NCBI GenBank assembly: GCA_032622095.1
Contig: CP136065.1
Span: forward strand, 240,601,530-240,665,529
DNA: 64,000 bases
Reading direction: 5' to 3'
Origin: Siphonodentalium dalli
Lineage: Eukaryota > Mollusca > Scaphopoda > Gadilida > Siphonodentaliidae
Shown here piece after piece: positions 23,422-33,600 of the stretch. Below the pieces are notes generated by a model. That model was given only the letters and a program-made list of their open reading frames with translations, was not told where the DNA came from and did no database searches. A program made the translations under genes and the position numbers. Position 1 is the first letter of the stretch. Each line of letters starts with the position of its first letter.

Positions 23422-24622
23422 TTACAGCCCCTTTTGTTCTTGTGTGGTATTATTTTCGATGAAACGCACCCCCCTTTTGTTGATTCTTTCTATTGCGTTG
23501 ATTTCTTTTTGCTGGTATGGATCCCAAACTTCAGCTGCATATTCAAGGGTGGATCTTACTGTGGATTCATAGGCCATTTTTTTGGTGTTTTTTGTCCGCT
23601 CTCCTGAGGTTTCGACGGAGGAATCCAAGGGTGCTGCCTGCTTTTCTTACTATCTTGGATATGTGTGATGACCAAGTGAGGGTGGTGGTGATGGTTAGCC
23701 CTAGATATTGTGTTTCTTCAACTGTTTGGAGTATTTGGTTATCCAGTTGGTACATGTGCGTCGTCGTGGGTTTTATTGACAGGATGTTACATTTCTTCGC
23801 ATTGAACAGCATGCCCCAAACTGCTGCCCATTGTTCTAATGACTTCAGGTCTTCTTGAAGAGCAATATGGTCTTGTTGGTTCTTTATTTGGCGGTAAAGG
23901 AGACAATCATCGGCGAAGAGTTTGACTTGAGATGTGACTGCTTGTGGTAAGTCCTTTATGTGACACAGGAAGAGGAAAGGGCCGAGTACACTATCCTGGG
24001 GTACGCCGGACTCCACTGCTACATGTTTCGAGAATTCCCCTTCCACTGCTACTCTCATCTGTCGTTTTGTTAGGAAGGTGTCTATCCACTTGAGAGTTTG
24101 ATTTGTAACACCATAGCTGTTAAGTTTGTGTAGTAGGCTTCGGTGAGGTACTGTGTCGAATGCCTTTGAAAAATCCAATACTGATATGTCTGTCTGGATA
24201 TCGTTATCGTAATTCTCCATCAGTTCATGTGTTACATTGATCAGCTGTGTCACGCAGGAGTGTCCAGAGCGGAATCCATGGTTTCTGTCGGTAAGGATGT
24301 CGTATTTCTCAAGGTGGTCTCTGATGTGACGGCATAGTATGTGCTCAAGGATTTTGCAGGCCACCGATGTTAGTGATACGGGCCTGTAGTTTTCTGGCAG
24401 GTGGACGTCGCCCTTTTTGAATATTGGTGTGGTGTTAGCCTCGAGCCAGTCAGTTGGTAATTTACCTGTGTCAAGCGATCGTTGGAATATCGCTGTGAGT
24501 GATGTTGCTGCTTGCTCGGCACAGATCTTCAGGATCTTGTTTGGGATGCCATCTGGGCCAGGTGCTTTGGATGTTTTTATGTCTGATAGTAGTTTTACTA
24601 CCCCTGGTTTGTCGATTTCCAC
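23422..24622 (-). pseudogene. LINE reverse transcriptase
   Basis: A 351-codon open stretch (24622-23567), continued by 23628-23422 in another frame. It has the standard RT motif series: KAPGPDGIPNKILK, PIFKKGD followed by ENYRPVSLTS, LEHILCRHI, DRNHGFRSGHSC, DFSKAFDTVPH, SGVPQDSVLGPFLF (the usual QGS is QDS), and the catalytic LFADDCLLY. The thumb region is recognisable by YLGLTI. The continuation has STVRSTLEYAAEVWDPY. The polymerase core looks intact over its length, but the flanking ORF is broken and the element is inactive as a unit. Confidence 0.93.
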
Positions 24623-25189
24623 ATTCTCTATATCCAGTGCCTTTTTGGTAGGTCTGGTAGATCGTGACCTAGATCTTTGGTGAAGACTGACCGGAACTGG
24701 TTGATGAGTAATTCAGACTTCTCTATGCTGTTGGTGGTTAGTGTTGTTCCTTTCTTGAGTGGAGGTACACCGATGTTATCTTGTTTTTTAGCTTTCATGA
24801 ATCGCCAGAAGGGTTTTGTGGTCTTCTTTTCTTTTCCTTCTTCAATGATTTTGTTGATGTAGTCACCCTCCGCTCCTCTGAGTTCTCTTCTACATAATCT
24901 TTGTTGGTGTCTGTATTTATCCCATGTCTCTGTTTTCTTAGCTGTCTTGTAAAGTTTTCTCCTTTTTCCTAATTTGATGTAACCGTTTTTTATTCATCCA
25001 TGGTAGCTTTCCTCTCTTTCTTTTTGCCAGTGTTGGGACCCTATTTTTCACTATTTCTGAGACTCCTCCTTTAAATTTCTCCCATATGATGTTTATGTCT
25101 GTATCTGGTGGTAATGTCGTAATCTCTTCGCCTAGTTTGTTCATGTCTGCTGCGACTTCTGTCCAGTTTGCTTTATTGAAAAGGTAAAC

Positions 25190-25654
25190 TTACTTCGCTC
25201 CTTTTGATTGGTACTTTGGCGATGGTATGCAGTCTGTAACAATCGTGGCATGGTCAGATATACCTGGGACATTGTTTGATGTTTTTATTAGTGATGGATT
25301 ATTTGTTAGTATTATGTCCAGTAAGTTATCTTCTCTCGTTGGTTCCTCGTGCATCTGTGTCATTCCATTTCCAATGCAAACATCCAACAGCGCCTGTTGG
25401 ATTTCTTTATCAGGTGTTCCTTCCCGTATTGTCAGTTTCTCCCAATTGATGTCCGGGCAATTAAAGTCGCCTCCTATTATGTACGTATTGGTTTTATCTG
25501 CAGTGTACTTCTTCATTGATTCTTTTAGTTGTTTAACTGTTTCCATGTTCCTTTTTGGCATGTAGAAACTGGCGACATACAGATCTCTCCCCTTTTGGAT
25601 AGTTATTTTTGCCCATTCAATCTCGCAATTGGTGACATATTCTGGTTTCTTCAC
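25190..25654 (-). pseudogene. LINE endonuclease (C-terminal part)
   Basis: AP-endonuclease-like domain piece of the LINE. Visible: ASFYMPKRN, IIGGDFNCPDINWE (metal and catalytic D and N), NLLDIILTNNPSLI, and PGISDHATI with the terminal D-H pair. The N-terminal metal-binding half is not present upstream. Confidence 0.88.
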
Positions 25655-25746
25655 TGCTATAATGTCTTCATGGTATGCAATGAAGACTCCGCCCCCCTAC
25701 TCCAGTTCTGTCGTTTCGAAAGGCACAGTACTGTTCTGGGAAAACC

Positions 25747-26505
25747 TCAGCTGATTTTATTGCCTGTGGTGTTGGTGGGTTTCCCGGGGTTATGCCTTTT
25801 AGTTATACCGTCAGCGTACAGGTGGTAGTTGTACTTCTTATACAGAGTTGGTGTTCTGTGTCTACCTCTTTTTTGACATTTACTTGTTAAGAGGTCGGAA
25901 CTGAATTCTGGTGAATTTCTGTGGTATCGATGGTTCAGTTCTTTCACTTGTATGTTTAGTTGTCTTATCTGGTCAGTAAGTTGTTGTTGTTGGTTGTCCA
26001 AGTATGGTTGACTGGGTACCAGTTCGTATTTCCGAGGATTTTTTCGGTGTTTCTTCTGGTGTTTCAGATATGTCGTGGTGTTCCAATCCTCAATTGAGTA
26101 TGCTGGTGTTTCTAGTATCGTTACTCTGCAATCTTGGTATCTTCTTATTTCATGAATTATCCTTTTATACCCTTTAATGATGTCATCCACTGTGTGTCTG
26201 CCTCTGAGCTGTGAGTAACCATTTTCGTCAAGGTCACAGGTACCAAGCCAGATGTAGAAGTGAATGCGGCCGTAAAGATTTTTCAGTCTTCTGATGTTTT
26301 TGTTGATGAAGATGGTTCTGTCACTCAGTCGTGCGCCTCCTTTTGGCCAGTATAGTATTGCATCTTCAATTTTGTCATGTGCGTCTATGTTTTCGGATAT
26401 TTTTCCTTTGCTGTCAGATATGATTATCGGTTGGTATGTCGGTTTATTTCTTGAATGGGTTTCTTTCTCTTTCTTCAGGAATTTCTTCAGTCTTGCCAGT
26501 GACAT
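25747..26505 (-). pseudogene. SGNH-hydrolase-like ORF1 of the LINE
   Basis: A 252-residue open stretch. IIISDSKGK (block I serine in GDS-like context), YWPKGGARLSD (glycine block), FYIWLGTCDLDE (usual GTND, here GTCD) and a C-terminal YADGITKRH resembling the D-x2-H block support an SGNH/esterase fold. Some CR1-group LINEs carry such an ORF1. A basic, glutamine-rich coiled segment (QQQLTDQIRQLNIQVKELN) lies before the last block. It reads straight into remnant endonuclease sequence. Confidence 0.75.
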
Positions 26506-26587
26506 AACGATGCATGGATCTAGAGCAGTCTGCAGAGTAGTTTTGGGCGGTGCGGTACTGGTGTTTATTCAGACATATATACAATAG

Positions 26588-27316
26588 AAGGGTTAATAGT
26601 TATTAAATTGTTCATAATGGTTGTATAATAGGCGAAATAATAATGAACTGTCAAATTGTCAATTGTTCTTTCCACTAGACTCAAACAACGTGGTGACTAA
26701 AAGTTTATGAAAACAGTTCACGATGGCGCAAGCATGAAGTTGTCATTTCGTCGTTATCACAGAATGTCAGGTTTAATAAAACGGCACAGTTTGACAAACA
26801 AGTCACATATATTTGATGCGACAGTGATTTCCATCAATAGAGTTAATTTAACGCAGTTTATTTGATGAAGATAGCGAGATTTCTCGAAGAGAATTTTCCA
26901 AAGCCGCCATCTTGCGCATGCGCTGTCCTCCCCTGAGAGATTGTTACTCATGGCATTCACAGTGAAGGTGTGAGTTTGTTTTGAAAGCAATTAATGTGTG
27001 ATAACTGATGTTGTTTTAATCAGTTGGTCCATTTGATCTTGTGATCTAATCATTGGCAGCCAGGGACAACCTGACACCCCTAATGTCGGAAAATTTCTAA
27101 CTGATGGCCATTTCAGTCCAAATTTTTTACAAAAAGAAGGAAATGCAAATATTGTCCAAAAACAATAAATTCCCCCACCAAATTGTTTGAAAATCAAACT
27201 ACAAGAACATTTTCAACTTATTGTTGGTGTGAAATTTCCAACTAATGTTGTGTCAGGTATGGAATTTCCAACCGTTGAAAATTTTGACCAAAGTTGGGGT
27301 GAGACACAATAAATCT
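26588..27316. other. No gene recognised; CpG-promoter-like patch inside
   Basis: No coding similarity. A patch at 26903-26923 is described separately. Near 27215-27270, AAATTTCCAACTAATGTTG and GAATTTCCAACCGTTG words repeat. Confidence 0.35.
26903..26923 (-). promoter_or_regulatory. YY1-like plus NRF1-like motif pair
   Basis: On the minus strand GCGCATGCGC (NRF1-type palindrome) is followed directly by AAGATGGCGGC (YY1-type). The ATG opens a 20-codon frame beginning MAALENSLREISL before a stop. Such pairs sit at the start of housekeeping genes. No downstream exon was recognised, since the LINE lies 300 bp away, so this may be an orphaned promoter or part of a divergent arrangement with XPA. 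Confidence 0.4.
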
Positions 27317-27364
27317 GAAGGTCCCAGTTAGCCACGGTCCCAGTCAGCCAAGGTCCCAGTTAGC
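27317..27364. repeat. 15-bp minisatellite shared with the palindrome edges
   Basis: Three units of GGTCCCAGTTAGCCA type followed by GTTAGCTGG, matching the left palindrome edge in order and orientation, then diverging. Confidence 0.8.
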
Positions 27365-27393
27365 TGGATACCGTTGAAAGGCGAACTTAGTAT

Positions 27394-27462
27394 AAGGACG
27401 ACCAGCGCAAGCGGTGCTACGCATCACACGCACGGCTGGGCTGTGCCCAGCTGGTCGTCCTT
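27394..27462. repeat. Hairpin upstream of XPA
   Basis: Inverted 13-bp arms AAGGACGACCAGC / GCTGGTCGTCCTT around a 43-bp GC-rich loop. It could be a small MITE or a structured upstream element. Confidence 0.6.
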
Positions 27463-27479
27463 AAAAAATTATGTGAACC

Positions 27480-27629
27480 TTTTTAAATATATTCCGGTTT
27501 CATGTTTGAACCCGATCCGTTCACGCTGTTCCTTTTTCTAATCCAAACTTTTATTTAATCAAACCATTTCTACTTCCGGTGTAAGAATGTTTTAATTTTC
27601 TGGAAAACAAAATATACAATTATTTTGCA
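27480..27629 (+). promoter_or_regulatory. Probable XPA promoter / 5' UTR
   Basis: Sequence just upstream of the XPA start codon. TACTTCCGGTG at 27571-27581 is an ETS-type site, and ATTCCGGTTTC lies near 27490. There is no TATA box in a convincing position. Assigned by position and motif only. Confidence 0.45.
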
Positions 27630-27675
27630 ATGGACGAAGAACAGCACACTGAACTCTCGCAGACCAAAGAAGAAG
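27630..27675 (+). CDS. XPA: XPA exon 1
   Basis: ATG followed by an acidic MDEEQHTELSQTKEE, ending in phase 1 at donor GTATAC. Chosen because its phase (g|ac = D) fits exon 2 exactly and because it is short, polar and preceded by an ETS-type site. N-termini are poorly conserved in this family, so this is the least certain exon. Confidence 0.75.
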
Positions 27676-30600
27676 GTATACACAAGACTATCCTAACGAG
27701 TTTGATTAATCTAATAATAATTTCAAGCATTTTTTTCTGTTTGAACGTCGGTGTTGCATATTTTCGTTTTATAAGTTTCTTACCTCTTACGCAAGTTACG
27801 GTCCTACTAAACAACGAACACAAACGAACATAAACGAACACAGGTCTAAAAAGCGGAATAGAAGGGTGAAATTTGGTTTGTGTGTGCGTGTGGGTCCATT
27901 ATGTGTGTATGTGGTGTTATTTCCAACTTTGATGACTTATTTTTCGAGTTATAAGCATTATTTGAATGCAAAGCTACTAAACAACGAACACAAACGAACA
28001 TGAGATTAGCCGTATTGCAAAGGTGTTAATAAAGGTGTTAATTAACTACCGCCTTCTCTATGGCTTATATCTACTCTGTCTCTTTGTCACTGAGTTGTTT
28101 TGACTTTGTTAATTTGTCTTATTATGACTTCGTTTAACTTTCCTGTCATCACACTGCTCTTTCAGTAGAGCTTCAGGTACTAGAATCAAAGTTTGTTTTA
28201 TATACAATCGAATATTTATATGTTATTTTATCACATGATTACCACTATTTTCCTATGTAATATTCGGGCGTAATAGACACGTGTAATATCGTCGCGTGCA
28301 ATGACGTCACGCTGCTCTTTGGGACAAAGTTCTCTGCCTGTTAATTATTGTTGTTTTCGATAAAATTTAAGCGATTATATGACCATGTGATAAAAAGTAT
28401 CTCAAACTCGTTCTATTTTATACGTAATTTATCAACCTCGTCCACTAAATTCTATTTTGTAAACCTCGGCTCAAATCGAATTTAGTGAACTCGGTTGATA
28501 AATTCCGTATAAAATAGAAACTCATGTGAGATCCTCTATGTATATTTGCATACTATATGCTAACTTTCTGTCGTTTATTGGTGATCGTCTTGGTTTTTGA
28601 TGCCTTCACTCTTTCACTTTCACTTTTTTTTGTCCAGGTTTTTTTGCGAGAGCGGTAGTTTTGGGCATAGTTAATTGTCGTCAGTTGAAGTTTGGAATTT
28701 GGAATTGTCACTAACAAAATTAAGAAGTCTTCGCATTAGTCTGTCTCGTTGTTCGACCGTCATATTTGTTCAAATTTCGTATCTCACTTCCAAAGATGAT
28801 GTAATGCCTGATAATGTAAAATCCCCTCCACTCGAATGTCACGCAGTTGTCAGTCACTGTTTCATTTAAATTGTCTGTAAACTCAGTAAAAAAAATTGTT
28901 AATTATATTATTAAAGGCACGGGAGGCCTTAGTTGTCGAAAATATTCATATTTGTTCCAATCACCGTAAACAGAAAAACACTAAAACGCATACAGTTTCG
29001 TTCATCGTGTAAACAGCATGCTATCATAAAGACCTACTATATTTTACCTAAGCAAGAGCCTGATTGTGTTACAGAAGACAGCACAGTATACGTGTTACTG
29101 GCTAATCACACACAAATGATATAAACGCTCTTTATTAGTTCCATATCAGGAATTCAGCAACAAAGAACGCTCTTTATGTTTACCATCATAATATAAACAA
29201 ACACCAGGAAAGTAACTTTTTATGCTTTTGTTTATACAATGGTCAAACATATGACAATAACATACTGTTTATGCGATATTTCTTATTTGAATACGGACAA
29301 AGTCTGTCTAAGACTGTCTACATTTTCTTTTTGTGTCGGTTTTTTACCGTTGGAAATATTTTCACAGCATATATACCCACTGTCAAGGACTCCCACACCT
29401 TTAATGCTTTCATAATCGTTATTTGTCCATTTCTGAATTGTTGAAATTTGTTTTCTAGCATTGAAAACTTTCGTCTTTAGTCTTTCCATAAATGTAAGGT
29501 ATCGTCTGTTGTCACAAATATTTGTCAATTATGTCTGTCTGTATTTCGTCATAAATGATTTTGTTTTCTATTGTTTCCAAGCCGCTCTCGCTATTGAATA
29601 CTTTCCCATCTTATTGACTCAAATGTTTTGTTAGCTATGCATTAAAACGCCGACCTCTGATGTTTCCCCGTGTTTTTATTGCCATCAGTGATAAAATTGA
29701 CAATCATCTTGCAGTAAAAACAAGGAGACAGAGTAAGCCGTAGTTAATTAACACCTGCATGGTAGCCTCTGCACTGCCGCTAATCTTATGTTCGTTTGTG
29801 TTCGTTGTTTAGTAGTTTTGTATTAAAATAATGCTAATAACTAAAAAAATAAGTCATCAAAGTTGGAAATAACACCACATACACATAGAATGGACCCACG
29901 CGCACCCACAAACCAAATTTCACCCTTCTACTCCGCTTTTTGGACCTGTGTTCGTTTGTGTTCGTTTGTGTTCGTTGTTTAGTAGGACCCGTTTCTTACA
30001 GTTACACTAGTACTAGTAGTAGTACTGTGACTGCAGTAAACACCATGTTGATGTTTCCGCCAGGTCTGAAAATGTGACAAATTCAGATACACTACAATAG
30101 GTGAAAGTTTACAGGACGAAACGCTTTTGATTTGAATGCCCGTTATTGTCGTAAAAGAACGAGAGAGAATTATGTGCGGGAGTCACACCGAAAGTTGGCA
30201 GCACCACGAATCCCCTGCCGGTCACCCATCGAAGGAGTAACCAAGTTTGATGTTGCTTAACCCTTTACCCAACAGAAGGGCCCTGTGCCAATGCATTCTC
30301 TTATATATGCGAGTCGACCATAGGTCGCCTCGCATATATAAGAGAATGCATTGGCTTAACACATTAAAAATTATAAAATTGTTAAAGAATGTAAGAAAAA
30401 ATGGTAAAAAGTGTTAAAAAAAGATTTTTTTTAGGCCAATGCATTCTCTTATATATGCGAGGCGACCTATGGTCGACTCGCATATATAAGAGAATGCATT
30501 GGCACAGGGCATAACTGTAACTATCACAATGTGGTCAAGAAGCCGGTTCCAATGATACCCATATTTGTATGGTTCTATTGAGACAGACCGAAGATATTTT

Positions 30601-33600
30601 AGGCTGTTGAAGCTTTATTTGGCCGGTTTTGGCCGGTTTGTTGGGTAAAGGGTTAACTTCTATGATTTATACACAAAGTTTCTAACGACTGACCAAGAGA
30701 TCTAGACCTCTCGTTATGTGAGTAAAGGGGGGATGCCCTATAGCAGAAGAGTCCACAATTAGAGGTACCATGTCTTACCCACCGGAAGCTGACATAAGCT
30801 AATGATAGGTAGAGCACTCTGCTGTATAGGCAGTTTCTGATATAGTCATAAAGAGTGGCCTTCTATATTTACACCGTGACTGCTACTATAGTCTACTCCC
30901 CTGTTCATCATGATCATGGCACATTATCTTATACCGGTTTGATGTTATACTGTGTATTAAATTTTAGCTATATCTTACATATGTGTATTATACTCCCAAG
31001 AAAGGACTATGTGCAACGTGATCTTTCACCTCATGACGTTGCTGCCATGGCGACGTACGGTATCAACAAAAACTCTCGCCTCGAAATTGTGTCACATCTA
31101 CTTTAGCGTTTCGGATGGTTTAAACAAATAAATTAATGCATACAAGTGGAATAAAATAGTAATGTAGCTACATATTCGATGAAAATTGATTACATGTCCA
31201 TAATAGGACTAAATTTTAGCTTTCACTATTCTGTTCCCGTCATTTTGGAAACGGGCCCACTCGCCCCAGGGCCCACTCACCCCAGTCGACCTGGGCCAGC
31301 TCGCCCCGGGCCAGCTCGTCCCGGGCCAGCTCGCCCCAAGGGATAATGTCTTATTTAAGTTGGTTTTCTTTTGGTTAATTATAGATTGTTTAATTTAATG
31401 TTTGTCACTGAATGTTGTTGAATATCATTAAATATACATGTTGAATTAAATATACACACCTTCGAGATCATTATTTGTCCGCAAGTTATGCCGAAAGATA
31501 CTCCATTCCTCGATCGAAAATGTGCTAGAGTCGAGCCACTGCCGTTGAACAGAGTCGCAGAGGCTGCGAAGACTGGACCCTTCGTCGGTTTTCTGGCTCA
31601 ATGCATCGAAGGTTATCTGCCGAACAAAGTCTGTAAGCGGCCCTCCCGCTCGGTAAGATGTCTGAAGTCGCCCACCTTCCTCAGAACAGCCTGGGACCAG
31701 TGGAAACAGCAACCTTTGATGGCAACTCCTGGGACAACCTCGCGAATTGACTGCCACAGCGCTGTTTCGAAGTCGAGCACTGCAGGATGGTCTAATCTGG
31801 TCATGACTTCTTTGAACACCTTCACGTAGTCGGAACGTGTCCGTCTTGACATAAAGACGAACACCAATGGAAACTGTTTCCTTTTTCCATCCTTCTGGAC
31901 AAACGCATGGATGGACAGAAGTTGACTCGATCTCATGCTGAAAGGGGCTCCAAGAATCTGAAATGATAATAGTTTCAAAGAATAAATAAATAAAAATAAA
32001 AAATTTGAATTAAATTTTTTTTTTAAATTTGAATAAAATGTTTAATGAATTAAAATAATTTTGTTTTTAATTTGTAACAAATCTTTCCACGAAATCTTTA
32101 TACATTTTATAATATAAATTGAGGATGGTGGTGGGTCATCATTGTTATTTATGAATTCGCTGGTTCGTCGTTCAGACCAACTAGTGTGATATAGGATCAT
32201 ATAGGCCTACTGGCTATTAACTTGCCTAAAGTAATATAAATGTCGAAATTGATGAACATAACTCTGAAATATATCATAATATGAACTTAAAAAATTAATA
32301 TATCAATATGAATTAACTTATTTACAACTTTAATACAAATGTAATACCCGGGCCGACTCGCCCCGGAAAACTGCCTGGGGCGAGCTGGCCCTGGGGCGAG
32401 TGGGCCCGGATCCGTCATTTTAGACAGCTTGCACCGCACAAAATTTGCAAAATGTACGATGTACACTTTTCTCAGAACTTGCATGGTTATTTTCAATCTA
32501 GCGAATTCTGAACTATTAACAGTTTGTTTGTTTGAGAACATTGATATTTTATTGAAAGAATTTCACAATTCTAATTTTTGGAGCATGGTACATGTAGCCC
32601 GTTCATTTGTATATTTCTTGCAGAACAAGGAAAAATGTTCTTCATTTTCTAATACTGAACATATTCTTTTATCTATACCGGTATCATTTTTTGGACATTT
32701 GTATCTATCCATCTCAATAGCTAATTTATGTGCAGTTATTCGCATCACACTTAAAGGTACGGTTGGCCTTGGCGGTGGGTATCCTGCGAAAATATTTCCA
32801 CCCGTCAAAAACCGCCACAAACAGAAAGAACATCAAAATGTAGACAGACTTTGTCCGTATACAAAAAAGAAATATCGCATAAACAGTATGTTATTGTCAA
32901 ATGTTTGACCATTGTTATGTAAACAAAAGCATAAAAAGTTACTTTTCTGGTGTTTGTTTATATTATGATAGTAAACATAAAGAGCGTTCTTTGTTGGTGA
33001 ATTCCTGATATGGAACTAATAAAGAGCGTTTATGCCATTTGTGTGTGATTAGCCAGTAGCATTGTGCTGTCTTCTGTAACACAATCAGGCTCTTGCTTAG
33101 GTAAAATATAGTAGGTCTTTGTGATAACATGCTGTTTACGTGATGATCATGGTATATATGAACGACACTGTATGCGTTTTAATGTTTTTCTGTTTACGGT
33201 GATTAGAACAAATATGAATATTTTCGACAACTAAGGCCTCACGTGCCTTTAAATGTCTCGTTAATTTTGGTAAACCTACTATTACTAGTACTAACACTGA
33301 AGGGGTCATTGTTGCCATATTTGGTGTGTTTGGTACCCAGCTTTGTGAAAATGTGAACCAGGTACTTAGCTTGAACTTTTTCAGCACATACATGTATTGG
33401 ATACAACTATTCTTGTAACCAATCTCATGGGAGATGGGGTAGTAAATTAGTAATCTTTAAATTTGTCATTTCTGCCTCCTGCGACATAACATTAAGAAAG
33501 GTGATAATATCTATAACGTAAACCCACAAAGGTCAAGCTGGGTTGGTTATTCAAAAGACCAATTCCAAAAGTTGGGTACCCAACACACCAATATGCTCGA

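Larger units (their letters stand above)
23020..26587 (-). mobile_element. CR1-like LINE, nearly full set of domains but inactivated
   Basis: Minus-strand non-LTR retrotransposon of about 3.5 kb. Order from its 5' side: SGNH-hydrolase-like ORF (26505-25747), endonuclease C-terminal part (25654-25190), linker with LPWMNKKRLHQIRKKEK (25144-24938), reverse transcriptase (24622-23567), then thumb and tail to a FFVRAIEEWNSLDE-like end near 23120. Frameshifts separate almost all pieces. The first half of the endonuclease, with its N and E metal ligands, is missing between SGNH and AEVFPEQYCAFRNDRTG, so a deletion fused the two. The SGNH-like ORF1 is known in some CR1/L2 elements; clade assignment needs a phylogeny. 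Confidence 0.9.
27800..29989. mobile_element. Long-TIR DNA element in XPA intron 1
   Basis: Inverted arms of about 200 bp, 27800-28016 against 29783-29989, with weaker pairing continuing inward for ~70 bp. The tips are GGTCCTACTAAACAACG and its reverse complement. Short ACAAACGAACA-type repeats are in both tips. The ~1.7-kb middle has no transposase and contains a nested TTAA MITE. No target duplication is evident, so the class is open. Confidence 0.7.

Noticed and set aside
30800-30840. tRNA-like A box (TAGGTAGAGCAC)
   Set aside because: No B box or cloverleaf could be drawn.
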